From assembly GCF_019510245.1 (NCBI RefSeq), contig NZ_JAEKKT010000147.1:62001-126000 (forward strand): 64,000 nt of DNA, given 5' to 3'. Source of the DNA: Streptomyces sp. (GTDB lineage Bacteria; Actinomycetota; Actinomycetes; Streptomycetales; Streptomycetaceae). Each line of letters starts with the position of its first letter. Position 1 is the first letter of the stretch. The translations under genes and the position numbers were made by a program. Shown in pieces: positions 7,378 to 15,241 of this stretch. Below the pieces are notes generated by a model. The model did no database searches, was not told where the DNA came from, and was given only the letters and a program-made list of their open reading frames with translations.

Positions 7378-9039
7378 ATGGATATGAGCACCGCGACCCC
7401 TCCCACCCGCCGCCTGCCCCTCGCCGGAGTGCTGCGCCTCGGCCGGCCCTCCGACATCTGGTTCAAGCCCGCCTTCAGCGTGGTCGCCGCGGTCGCCCCG
7501 CCCAACCTGGCCCTGCTGTCCCTCGGCCGCCTCGACCTGGCGATGTACACGATGGCCGGATCGCTGTGCGCCCTCTACGGCCACAACCGCCCCTACCCCG
7601 CCCGCGCCCGCACCCTGGCCCGGGTGATCCTCGGCATGGTCGGCGGCCTCGCCGTCGCGCTGACCGCCGCCTCGCTCACCGCGAACGCCGTCGTCCTGGT
7701 CACCGTCGGCGCGCTCATGGCCGCGGTGCAGAAGGTCCTCTGCGACGCCACCCGCGTCGGGCCGCCCGGGAACGTGGTCCTCACCTTCATCAGCTCCGCG
7801 TCCCTGTTCGCCCCGCAGACCCTCGGCCAGGTCCCAGGCCACGTCGGCCTCGCCCTCGCGGCGGGCGCCTGGGCCTGGCTGGTCGGCATGGCCCCGGGGC
7901 TGCTGCGCCCGCACGGCCCCGAACGCCGGGCCACCGCCCACGCCCTGACCGCCACCGCCGCCTACGCCGACGCCCGCTCCACCGCCACCGGCCATGACCG
8001 GGCCCGCGCCGCCGCGGCCGGCGCCGTCCAGGCCGCCTGGCAGTCCCTGCTCGCCACCGGCGCCCGCACCGACCGCACCCGGCGCGCCCTCGAGCACCTC
8101 GTCGTCCGCGCCGAGGTCGCCCTCGCCGCCCCGGCCGACGCCGACCCGGCGCTGCTGCGCGGCTGGGCCCGCCTCCTGCGCGGCACCGGACGCGTCCCGC
8201 GCGTCGCCGGTGCCGACGACGATCTCCTCGGCGTCGACGCCGAACGCGCCGTACCGCAGCCTCCGTTGTGGCGCCGGCTCGGCCCGCTCGCCCCCTTCGC
8301 CGTCCGCACCGCGCTCGGCTGCGCCCTGGCCGGCTACGCCTCCCTCGCCCTCGGCGTCGGCCGCCCCTACTGGGCGCTGGTCACCGCCGCCTCCCTCTAC
8401 CAGGCCAACGTCACCCTCACCTGGAGCCGGGGCGTCCAGCGCGTCGTCGGCAACCTCCTCGGCGTCCTCGTCTTCGCCGCCGTCGTGCCGCTCGCCCACC
8501 TCCACCCGGCCGCCCTGGTGCTGTGCTGCCTCGCCTTCAACTTCGGCGCGGAGGCGCTGATCGGCCGCAACTACTGGCTCGGCAGCGTCTGCGTCACCCC
8601 GATGGCCCTGCTCGTCACCGAGTTCGCCCGGACCCAGGACGCGGGGCAGCTGATCACCGAGCGGGTCGTGGACACCCTGGTCGGCGCGCTCGTCGGCTTC
8701 GCCACCGCCGTCGTCGTCACCAACCGCCGGGCCGGCGACCGCATCGAACACGCCCTGACCCGTGTCGAACGGGCCCGCGAACAGGCCGCCCGCCTGCTCG
8801 CCGGGCCGCAGCCGGCCCCGCGCGCCCTGGAGGCCGCCCGGCGCACCCTGTCCGCGGCCCTGGCCGACCTGCGCGCCACGGCCGATGCGGCGTCCGGCGA
8901 GTGGTGGCAGCGCGCGCTGCCCCAGGAGCGGGTCGTGCTCGCAGAACAGTCCGGACACCGTACGCTCGCCGCGACGGTACGACGCCAGGGAGCGCACTCC
9001 CGGGACGGCGCGAGGACAACGGAGGACGTACGGCCATGA
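7378..9039 (+). CDS. FUSC-family (fusaric-acid-resistance/aromatic efflux type) membrane protein
   Basis: 553 residues with two hydrophobic blocks of about five to six segments (residues ~20-170 and ~345-480), each followed by a soluble helical region, the duplicated architecture of FUSC/YccS proteins. The second block contains the characteristic RPYWALVTAASLYQ and WSRGVQRVVGNLLG. Such proteins export aromatic acids or related toxins. The ATG at 7378 has no ribosome site and a second ATG follows at 7384, so the mRNA may be leaderless. Its stop overlaps the marR start by ATGA, so expression of transporter and regulator is coupled. Confidence 0.85.
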   Translation: MDMSTATPPTRRLPLAGVLRLGRPSDIWFKPAFSVVAAVAPPNLALLSLGRLDLAMYTMAGSLCALYGHNRPYPARARTLARVILGMVGGLAVALTAASLTANAVVLVTVGALMAAVQKVLCDATRVGPPGNVVLTFISSASLFAPQTLGQVPGHVGLALAAGAWAWLVGMAPGLLRPHGPERRATAHALTATAAYADARSTATGHDRARAAAAGAVQAAWQSLLATGARTDRTRRALEHLVVRAEVALAAPADADPALLRGWARLLRGTGRVPRVAGADDDLLGVDAERAVPQPPLWRRLGPLAPFAVRTALGCALAGYASLALGVGRPYWALVTAASLYQANVTLTWSRGVQRVVGNLLGVLVFAAVVPLAHLHPAALVLCCLAFNFGAEALIGRNYWLGSVCVTPMALLVTEFARTQDAGQLITERVVDTLVGALVGFATAVVVTNRRAGDRIEHALTRVERAREQAARLLAGPQPAPRALEAARRTLSAALADLRATADAASGEWWQRALPQERVVLAEQSGHRTLAATVRRQGAHSRDGARTTEDVRP

Positions 9040-9620
9040 CGGCGACCAGCGGACGACCGGCGGCCGAAGGCGACGCGGGCACAGCCCCGGCAGCGGGGGC
9101 GGGCAGCGGCGCCGGCAGGGACGACACGGTCGCGGCCGTCGTCCGGCAGTGGCGGAGCGTCCACCCCGGGCTGGACACGGGTCCCATGGAGGTCATCGGC
9201 CGGATCAACCGCTGCGCCGCCCTCCTCCAGCAGTCCGAGGACGCCCCGCTGCGCCGGGCCGGCCTCAGCCGCCCCGAGTTCGACCTGCTCGGCGCGCTCC
9301 GCCGCACCGGCCACGAGCTGACCCCGAGCGAGCTCGCCAAGGAGACCTTCTCCTCCGGCGCCGCCGTCACCAAACGCCTCAAGCAGCTCACCGAACGCGG
9401 CCTCGTCGAGCGGCGCGGCGACGCACGTGACCGCAGGGTCGCCCACCTGCGCCTGACCGAAGCGGGCCGCGACCTCGTCGACGGCATCCTGCCCGAGCAA
9501 CTCGCCTACGAGACGGCCGTGCTGTCCGTCCTGGCCCCCGAGGGCCAGGGCGAACTGGCGGGACTCCTGGCCGATTTGCTGGGCCGTCTGGAGGGCCGGA
9601 TGGGCGCGCTGCGGGCCTGA
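9036..9620 (+). CDS. MarR-family transcriptional regulator, coupled to FUSC transporter
   Basis: 194 residues. A poorly conserved Ala/Gly-rich N-terminus (about 50 residues) precedes a winged helix: LTPSELAKETFSSGAAVTKR is the recognition region and the wing contains RRGDARDRRVAHL, with the DxR motif of MarR proteins. The ATG overlaps the FUSC stop (ATGA) and has GGAGG 11-15 nt upstream. It probably represses its own operon and is released by the exported aromatic compound. Confidence 0.87.
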   Translation: MTATSGRPAAEGDAGTAPAAGAGSGAGRDDTVAAVVRQWRSVHPGLDTGPMEVIGRINRCAALLQQSEDAPLRRAGLSRPEFDLLGALRRTGHELTPSELAKETFSSGAAVTKRLKQLTERGLVERRGDARDRRVAHLRLTEAGRDLVDGILPEQLAYETAVLSVLAPEGQGELAGLLADLLGRLEGRMGALRA

Positions 9621-9665
9621 CCGGCGCCTGCGCGCCCGTCGCCCGCCTGGCATCCGACGGCCGGT

Positions 9666-9713
9666 GCGGTTCGGCAGCGCCCCGAGGGGGCGCCGGGGGT
9701 ACCTCCGGCCGAA
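9666..9713. repeat. Dispersed intergenic repeat, copy 1
   Basis: The block begins GCGGTTCGGCAGCGCCCCG and ends in CCGGCCGAA around a GGGGGTACC core. The same block recurs at 49617-49676. Both copies lie in gaps between convergent or tandem genes and are rich in inverted symmetry. This looks like a streptomycete REP-like intergenic element. Confidence 0.6.
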
Positions 9714-9742
9714 TGCGTGTCGCGGCGGTTCCGGCGGATCGA

Positions 9743-10135
9743 TCAGATCCCCGGCCGGTAGCGCAGCGGGTGGTCGGCCGGTACCTCCACCAGCACGATC
9801 CTGATCCCGTCCGGATCGGCGATCCACATCTCGACCAGGCCCCACGGCTCCTTCACGGGCGGGCGCACGATGTCGACCCCCTCAGCCGCCAGCTCCTCGT
9901 GCGCGGCCGTGACGTCCGCGACCTGCAGCCACAGCTGCACGGCCGGCGGCGCCGGGCGGTCCGACCGCCCGGAGACCTCCAGGAACCCGCCGCCGAGGAA
10001 GTAGACCGTGCCGCGTTCCGGGCCCTGCCCGAACTCGCGGTAGACGGCGAGTCCGAGCTGCTCACCGTAGAAGGCGCGGGACCGCTCGGGGTCGGTGGGG
10101 TGGATCAGCGTGCGGCTGCTCAGTACATGCACCAT
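9743..10135 (-). CDS. VOC-family (glyoxalase/dioxygenase-fold) protein
   Basis: 130 residues covering one pair of beta-alpha-beta-beta-beta modules. It starts SSRTLIHPTDPERSRAFYGE and ends MWIADPDGIRIVLVEVP, with H12 and a late Glu in the usual metal-ligand positions. VOC proteins include glyoxalases, dioxygenases and antibiotic-binding proteins; the sequence alone does not choose. No ribosome site is visible. A minus-strand TACGCT ends 8 nt before the ATG, so the message may be leaderless. Confidence 0.82.
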   Translation of the reverse strand: MVHVLSSRTLIHPTDPERSRAFYGEQLGLAVYREFGQGPERGTVYFLGGGFLEVSGRSDRPAPPAVQLWLQVADVTAAHEELAAEGVDIVRPPVKEPWGLVEMWIADPDGIRIVLVEVPADHPLRYRPGI

Positions 10136-10171
10136 GCGACCGGAGCGTAGTGGCCGGCCGCGGCGGGATCC

Positions 10172-10211
10172 GGGGGGCGCGGGGGCCGGGAGGGGGAGCG
10201 GGGGAGCGGGG
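10172..10211 (+). other. G-run tract with quadruplex potential
   Basis: Six runs of three to six G separated by one to four bases lie within 40 nt, directly upstream of TAGGCT (10213-10218), a good -10 hexamer for the GNAT gene. The tract occupies the position where the -35 would be. Confidence 0.45.
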
Positions 10212-10259
10212 ATAGGCTCGGTACCGGCTCAGCAGCGCTCGAGATCGGAGAACCCGCCC

Positions 10260-10799
10260 ATGGAGAACGCCGTCGCCGGACCGGCCTTCCGCGACGCCAC
10301 CGACGCCGACGTGGACGTCCTGGTCGCGTTGATCGAGTCGGCCTACCGGGGCGACGACAGCCGGGTCGGCTGGACCACCGAGGCGGACATCCTGGCGGGG
10401 CAGCGCACCGACCCCGAGGGCGTCCTCGACGTGATCAAGGCGCCGGACGGCAAGCTGCTCGTCGTCGAGCGGGACGGCCGGGTCGTCGCCTGCTGCCAGC
10501 TCGAACACCGCGGCGACCACGCCTACTTCGGCATGTTCGCGGTGAGCCCCGCCCTCCAGGGCGCCGGCCTCGGCAAGGTCGTCATCGCCGAGGCGGAGCG
10601 CCAGGCGCGCGAGGCCTGGGGTGTGACGGAGATGCACATGACGGTGATCTCGGTGCGCGAGGACCTCATCGCCTGGTACGAGCGGCGCGGCTACCGCCGT
10701 ACGGGAAAGACGACCCCGTTCCCGTACGGCGACGAGCGCTTCGGCATTCCGCTCCGCGACGACCTGCGGTTCGAGCTCCTGGTGAAGCCGTTGGTGTGA
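10260..10799 (+). CDS. GNAT-family N-acetyltransferase
   Basis: 179 residues. The acetyl-CoA binding motif A is FGMFAVSPALQGAGLGKVV (Q/RxxGxG/A), followed by VREDLIAWYERRGYRRTGK, the C-terminal acceptor-site block of GNAT enzymes. Likely a small-molecule or amino-group acetyltransferase; substrate not predictable. ATG at 10260 is preceded by GGAG about 11 nt upstream, and a TAGGCT -10 lies 42 nt upstream. Longer in-frame starts run through G-rich non-coding sequence and are rejected. Confidence 0.87.
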   Translation: MENAVAGPAFRDATDADVDVLVALIESAYRGDDSRVGWTTEADILAGQRTDPEGVLDVIKAPDGKLLVVERDGRVVACCQLEHRGDHAYFGMFAVSPALQGAGLGKVVIAEAERQAREAWGVTEMHMTVISVREDLIAWYERRGYRRTGKTTPFPYGDERFGIPLRDDLRFELLVKPLV

Positions 10800-10814
10800 G
10801 GTGCGGGCCGGCGG

Positions 10815-11498
10815 TCAGGCCGTGAAGCGGGCGGTGCGCTTGATCTCCGGGTAGTCGGTCGTCGCGCCGTCCAGCTGCAGTGCGCGCACCAGCCGCAGGT
10901 GGTCCTGCGTGTTCACGACCCAGCCGATCACCCGCAGGTCCGCCTTGCGGGCGTGTTCCACGACCTCCAGGGTCAGCCGCCGGATGTTCAGGCAGAGGGT
11001 CGCCGCACCCGCCTCCTGGGCCCGCTCCACCACGTCGGGGCCGTAGCGGCTGGCGATCAGCGCGGTGCGCACCCCCGGCACCAGCCGGCCGATCTCGGCG
11101 ACGGCCTCGTCGTGGAACGACGACACCTCCACCCGGGACACCAGGTCCCGCCGCTGCATGACCTCGGCCAGCGCCCGGGCCGCGGCCACGTCCTTGATCT
11201 CGGCCTGCAACGGCGTCCGTACCGCGTCCAGGACCTCCTCGAACACCGGCACCCGCTCGCCCCTGCCCGCGTCCAGTCCGCGCAGCTCCTCCAGGGTCTT
11301 CTCGGCGATCGGGCCGGTGCCGTCGGTCGTGCGGTCCACCTCCGCGTCGTGCATGACGACCAGGGCGCCGTCCTTGCTCAGGTGGAGATCGAGTTCGATC
11401 AGGTCGAGGCCGGCCTGCTGGGCGGCGACGAAGGAACGGAGGGTGTTCTCGGGCTCGACGCCCATGACTCCGCGGTGACCGATGGTAAGGAAGTTCAA
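10815..11498 (-). CDS. Glycerophosphodiester phosphodiesterase (GDPD) family enzyme
   Basis: 227 residues, a compact TIM barrel. The N-terminus TIGHRGVMGVEPENT has the catalytic HRG and PENT motif, ELDLHLSKDG and VVMHDAEVDRTTDG supply the metal-binding Glu-Asp and His, and PLQAEIK follows. It hydrolyses glycerophosphodiesters to sn-glycerol 3-phosphate and an alcohol; with no signal peptide it should be cytosolic. The start is a TTG, the only start that leaves the HRG motif complete. Convergent with the GNAT gene across 15 bp. Confidence 0.87.
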   Translation of the reverse strand: MNFLTIGHRGVMGVEPENTLRSFVAAQQAGLDLIELDLHLSKDGALVVMHDAEVDRTTDGTGPIAEKTLEELRGLDAGRGERVPVFEEVLDAVRTPLQAEIKDVAAARALAEVMQRRDLVSRVEVSSFHDEAVAEIGRLVPGVRTALIASRYGPDVVERAQEAGAATLCLNIRRLTLEVVEHARKADLRVIGWVVNTQDHLRLVRALQLDGATTDYPEIKRTARFTA

Positions 11499-11910
11499 GA
11501 TTCAACTCGCTTCCGTCGACGGCGGCGGTGGGTGCAGGCGCGCGAACCGTACGACGGACGTCGCTGTCCACGCGGCTGGGCGCAGCCTAATGGCCGCCCG
11601 TCGCGATGAACCCGTACGTACACGGGGGGATTGGTGCGCCGGGTGTGCGAGGCCTGGCCCGTGCCCCGGTCGGCGGTCACCCGGGGGTGGGCGCGTCCCC
11701 CGCGCATTGACCGGCCGGATCCGTGCGGTCCGCCGGAGCTGTCGCCTCGTCACAGGTCGTCGTGGATGTGAGCGCCTTCACGGTTTCGCACAGGAAAAAG
11801 CGCGGTGAAGACGGGATGCCGCAGGATAATTTCCTGAGGGCCCCCTTGCTGGGAGAAACCTCGTATGCATACGGTGTCCCAACGGAAGCTTCTCCCGTGG
11901 AGGATGGGTC
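11499..11910. other. 412-bp gene-free region between GDPD and DUF6421 genes
   Basis: No recognisable coding sequence on either strand. The left half is ordinary GC-rich spacer. The right half (11780-11910) is markedly AT-richer and contains several inverted repeats described separately, so it most likely holds the promoter and 5' leader of the DUF6421 operon. Confidence 0.55.
11822..11896 (+). promoter_or_regulatory. Structured leader/operator cluster before the DUF6421 operon
   Basis: Three symmetrical elements occur in 75 nt. CAGGA-TAATT-TCCTG is at 11822-11836, the perfect palindrome CGTATGCATACG is at 11862-11873, and GGGAGAA (11851-11857) is complementary to TTCTCCC (11890-11896), which encloses the palindrome. 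The right arm ends just before the GGAGG of the gene. The enclosing stem could fold in mRNA and affect the ribosome site, or the palindromes could be protein operators. It matches no riboswitch class I can recognise. Confidence 0.45.
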
Positions 11911-13308
11911 ATGACGGAAATTCTTGTGCAGGTGGGCTCGGAGGAGCAGGTTCCTCCCCTGACCAGGGTGGTCGAGCACCCGGCGTGGCCCGTGCTCAAG
12001 GATGCCGTGGAGCGGATCCGGCCATGGCAGTCGAAGGACGGCTCCATCGACTTCGCGGCCGAGGGCGCGCCCGCACGGGCTGACGCCGAGGCGGCCGTAC
12101 GGCGTGTCGTCGAGGCCGTCGAGGAGCTGTCCCCGCTGCTTCCGCACGACGCCGACTACCACCACGCGCTGGTGACGGACCTGCGGCGGTGGGCCATCGG
12201 CGGCTTCCAGGTGCCCGACTTCCTCGACTCGCTGCTCGCCTTCCAGCCCGCCGCGGACCGCGCGGACGGCCTCCAGCACCTGGTCGTCTTCCCGATGTAC
12301 ACGCAGAACGGCAACCCGGACCGCAACCTGGAGGCGGTCGTGCTGCGCATGGTCTGGCCGGACTGGCTGGCCGAGCTGGAGCGCACCCGCTACGACAACC
12401 CGCTGTTCTGCGGCATCACCTTCGAGGACTTCACGGCCGGCTACGACACCAACTCCGCCGTCCTCTTCCCCGAGACCATCGCCGTACGCGAAGCGCCGGA
12501 ACGATTCTCCTGGGGTGGCATCTTCTGCGACCGCGAGGCCGCCCGCTTCCGCCGGGTGACCGACGCGGCCGTCGGCATCCTGGGCCTCGAACTTCCCGAG
12601 GACATCGCCGCGATGGTCCACGACCAGAAGCGCTGCGAGGAGGCCTTCGTCCTGTGGGACATGGTCCACGACCGCACCCACAGCCACGGCGACCTGCCGT
12701 TCGACCCGTTCATGATCAAGCAGCGCCAGCCGTTCTGGATGTACGGCCTGGAGGAGCTGCGCTGCGACCTCACCGCCTTCAAGGAGGCCGTGAAGCTGGC
12801 GGCCGACGGCGTCCCGCAGGCCCGTGACGTGCAGTACGCGGTGCTCTTCGACCGCATGTTCCGCTTCCCGGTCACCGGCGACCGCGTCCGCAACTACGAC
12901 GGGCTCGGCGGCCAGCTGCTCTTCGCCTACCTGCACAAGCACGACGTGGTCCGCTGGACCGACAACAAGCTCGCCATCGACTGGGAGCGTGCCCCGCAGG
13001 TCACCAACCAGCTGTGTGCCGAGATCGAGAAGCTGTACAAGGACGGCATCGACCGCCCGAAGCTCGTCCACTGGTTCGCCGGGTACGAGCTGGTCTCCAC
13101 CTACCTCGCCCCGCACCCCGGCTCGAAGTGGGCCAAGGGCCCGGACGCCCTGGACCTGACCCTGCCGCCGCGCAAGCTCGTGGACGACGTGCTCCCGGAC
13201 GAGTTTCCGCTGAGCATGTTCTACGAGGCCCTGTCCAAGAAACTGAAGAACGTGATCGCCGAGACCAAGGGCATCACGGCGGACAGCGCCGAGCCGGTCG
13301 CCGCGTGA
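11911..13308 (+). CDS. DUF6421-family protein, possible metalloenzyme
   Basis: 465 residues, soluble, no signal peptide. It matches the actinobacterial DUF6421 type, whose function I do not know. Two adjacent blocks look like a metal site: H253-DRT-H257-S-H259 in DMVHDRTHSHGD, and YGLEELRCDLTAF with E281, E282, R284 and D286. The HxxxH plus ExLRxD arrangement recalls the HELLGH and EECRAE motifs of M49 dipeptidyl peptidases, but the spacing is shorter and the catalytic Glu of HExxGH is absent, so this is only a suggestion. GGAGG precedes the ATG. It is the first gene of a compact operon with an SDR and a PLP enzyme, 38 bp upstream of the SDR. Confidence 0.7.
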   Translation: MTEILVQVGSEEQVPPLTRVVEHPAWPVLKDAVERIRPWQSKDGSIDFAAEGAPARADAEAAVRRVVEAVEELSPLLPHDADYHHALVTDLRRWAIGGFQVPDFLDSLLAFQPAADRADGLQHLVVFPMYTQNGNPDRNLEAVVLRMVWPDWLAELERTRYDNPLFCGITFEDFTAGYDTNSAVLFPETIAVREAPERFSWGGIFCDREAARFRRVTDAAVGILGLELPEDIAAMVHDQKRCEEAFVLWDMVHDRTHSHGDLPFDPFMIKQRQPFWMYGLEELRCDLTAFKEAVKLAADGVPQARDVQYAVLFDRMFRFPVTGDRVRNYDGLGGQLLFAYLHKHDVVRWTDNKLAIDWERAPQVTNQLCAEIEKLYKDGIDRPKLVHWFAGYELVSTYLAPHPGSKWAKGPDALDLTLPPRKLVDDVLPDEFPLSMFYEALSKKLKNVIAETKGITADSAEPVAA

Positions 13309-13346
13309 GCGACCGGCGGCGGAACACGGCTCAAGAGGGGAAGCAC

Positions 13347-14096
13347 ATGGCGGGCAACGGTTCTCTCAGTGGTGCGGTGATCGCGGTGGCCGGAGCCGGC
13401 GGACCGGCGGGCCGCGCGACGCTGGTGCGCCTGGCGGAGGCGGGCGCGACCGTCGTAGGGGCGGACAACGATCCGCAGCGCCTTTCGGAGGCCGTGGACG
13501 CGGCTCGCTACGCGTCCGGCGGCGCGAGCGTCACGGGCGACACGGTGGATCTGCTCGATCTGCGGTCCACCCGGGACTGGGCCACCCACGTCGAGAAGGA
13601 CTTCGGCCGCGTCGACGGCCTGGTGCACCTGGTCGGCGGCTGGCGCGGCAGCGAGACCTTCACCAAGACCAGCCTCGACGACTGGGACTTCCTGGAGCTG
13701 CTGCTCGTCAAGACCGTGCAGCACACCTCCCTGGCCTTCCACGAGGCGCTGCAGCGCAGCGAGCGCGGCCGGTACGTCCTGATCAGCGCCGCCGCCGCGA
13801 GCAGGCCCACCGCGGGCAACGCCGCGTACGCCGCCGGCAAGGCCGCAGCCGAGGCGTGGACGCTCGCCCTGGCCGACTACTTCCGCAAGGCCGGGGGTGC
13901 CGGGGGCCCGACCTCCGCCGCTGCCATCCTGGTGGTGAAGGCGTTGGTGCACGACGCGATGCGCGCCGAGCGGCCCAACGCGAAGTTCGCGGGCTTCACG
14001 GACGTCAAGGACCTGGCCGAGGCCATCGAGGGCGTCTGGAGCAAGCCCGCCGCCGAAGTGAACGGAAACCGTCTGTGGCTGACCGAGAAGCCGTGA
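13347..14096 (+). CDS. SDR-family oxidoreductase in the DUF6421 operon
   Basis: 249 residues. A Rossmann fold opens with VIAVAGAGGPAGRATL (GxGGxxG-like nucleotide motif), D/N at the end of beta 2 in VVGADNDPQR, and the active-site YAAGK (Tyr-x-x-x-Lys) preceded by ISAAAAS. The usual NNAG block is replaced by HLVGGW, as in some divergent SDRs. The acidic residue after beta 2 suggests NAD(H) rather than NADP(H). It sits between DUF6421 and the PLP enzyme and overlaps the latter by four bases, so the three act together. AGAGGGGAAG before the ATG serves as ribosome site. Confidence 0.82.
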   Translation: MAGNGSLSGAVIAVAGAGGPAGRATLVRLAEAGATVVGADNDPQRLSEAVDAARYASGGASVTGDTVDLLDLRSTRDWATHVEKDFGRVDGLVHLVGGWRGSETFTKTSLDDWDFLELLLVKTVQHTSLAFHEALQRSERGRYVLISAAAASRPTAGNAAYAAGKAAAEAWTLALADYFRKAGGAGGPTSAAAILVVKALVHDAMRAERPNAKFAGFTDVKDLAEAIEGVWSKPAAEVNGNRLWLTEKP

Positions 14097-15163
14097 ACCC
14101 TCCGAAGACCGACGCGCGTCGCCACCACGACCCGCAGGTCCGCGGTTTCGCCAGTGACAACTACGCGGGGGCCCACCCCGAGGTGCTGGCCGCCCTGGCC
14201 CTCGCCAACGGCGGTCACCAGGTGGCGTACGGCGAGGACGAGTACACCGAGAACCTCCAGCGGATCGTCCGCAGTCACTTCGGGGCCACCGCCGAGGCCT
14301 TCCCGGTGTTCAACGGCACCGGCGCCAACGTCGTCGCGCTCCAGGCGGTCACCGACCGCTGGGGCGCGGTGATCTGCGCCGAGAGCGCGCACATCAACGT
14401 CGACGAGGGCGGCGCCCCCGAGCGCATGGGCGGCCTCAAGCTGCTCACCGTGCCCACCCCCGACGGCAAGCTCACCCCTGAGCTCATCGACCGGCAGGCG
14501 TACGGCTGGGAGGACGAGCACCGCGCGATGCCGCAGGTGGTCTCGATCACCCAGAGCACCGAGCTGGGCACCCTCTACACGCCGGACGAGATCCGGGCGA
14601 TCTGCGAGCACGCCCACGCGCACGGCATGAAGGTGCACCTGGACGGCTCCCGGATAGCCAACGCGGCGGCCTCCCTGGACGTCCCGATGCGCACGTTCAC
14701 CAACGCCGTGGGTGTCGACATCCTCTCCCTGGGCGGCACCAAGAACGGCGCGGTGTTCGGCGAGGCGGTGGTCGTGATCAACCAGGACGCCGTCAGCCAC
14801 ATGAAGCACCTGCGCAAGCTGTCCATGCAGCTCGCCTCCAAGATGCGCTTCGTGTCGGTCCAGCTGGAGGCCCTGCTCGCCAGGGACCTGTGGCTGCGCA
14901 ACGCCCGGCACGCCAACGAGATGGCCCAGCGGCTCGCCGAGGGCGTCCGGGCCGTGCACGGCGTGGAGATCCTCCACCCGGTGCAGGCCAACGGCGTCTT
15001 CGCGCGGCTCCCGCACGACGTGAGCCTCCGCCTCCAGAAGCGCTTCCGGTTCTACTTCTGGGACGAGGCGGCCGGGGACGTGCGCTGGATGTGCGCCTTC
15101 GACACGACCGAGGAGGACGTGGACGCGTTCGTGGCGGCGCTCAAGGAGGAGATGGCGCGCTAG
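14093..15163 (+). CDS. Threonine-aldolase/beta-eliminating-lyase family PLP enzyme
   Basis: 356 residues, fold type I. The start FASDNYAGAHPEVLAAL, the VFNGTGANVVAL phosphate-binding loop, AHINVDEGGAPE and the SLGGTKNGAVFGEAV block with the PLP-binding lysine (TKNG) are all diagnostic of low-specificity L-threonine aldolases and relatives such as tryptophanase-like lyases. It cleaves beta-hydroxy amino acids to glycine plus an aldehyde, or catalyses beta-elimination. The GTG start overlaps the SDR stop (GTGA), indicating translational coupling. An SDR next to an aldolase suggests reduction of the released aldehyde or oxidation of the hydroxyl side chain, which is inference. Confidence 0.84.
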   Translation: MNPPKTDARRHHDPQVRGFASDNYAGAHPEVLAALALANGGHQVAYGEDEYTENLQRIVRSHFGATAEAFPVFNGTGANVVALQAVTDRWGAVICAESAHINVDEGGAPERMGGLKLLTVPTPDGKLTPELIDRQAYGWEDEHRAMPQVVSITQSTELGTLYTPDEIRAICEHAHAHGMKVHLDGSRIANAAASLDVPMRTFTNAVGVDILSLGGTKNGAVFGEAVVVINQDAVSHMKHLRKLSMQLASKMRFVSVQLEALLARDLWLRNARHANEMAQRLAEGVRAVHGVEILHPVQANGVFARLPHDVSLRLQKRFRFYFWDEAAGDVRWMCAFDTTEEDVDAFVAALKEEMAR

Positions 15164-15203
15164 CCCCGCTCGTTGCATAGATATGCGGTTACCTGAAAAG
15201 TCA

Positions 15204-15233
15204 TTGACGCTCGGGTGATCGCATTTCTATGCT
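15204..15233 (+). promoter_or_regulatory. Promoter for a leaderless transglutaminase-like mRNA
   Basis: TTGACG (15204-15209) is followed after 18 bp by TATGCT (15228-15233). The predicted start point falls within a few bases of the ATG at 15242, and there is no Shine-Dalgarno sequence between, so the transcript is probably leaderless. It lies 40 bp after the aldolase stop and separates the two units. Confidence 0.55.
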
Positions 15234-15241
15234 CTGCGGAC

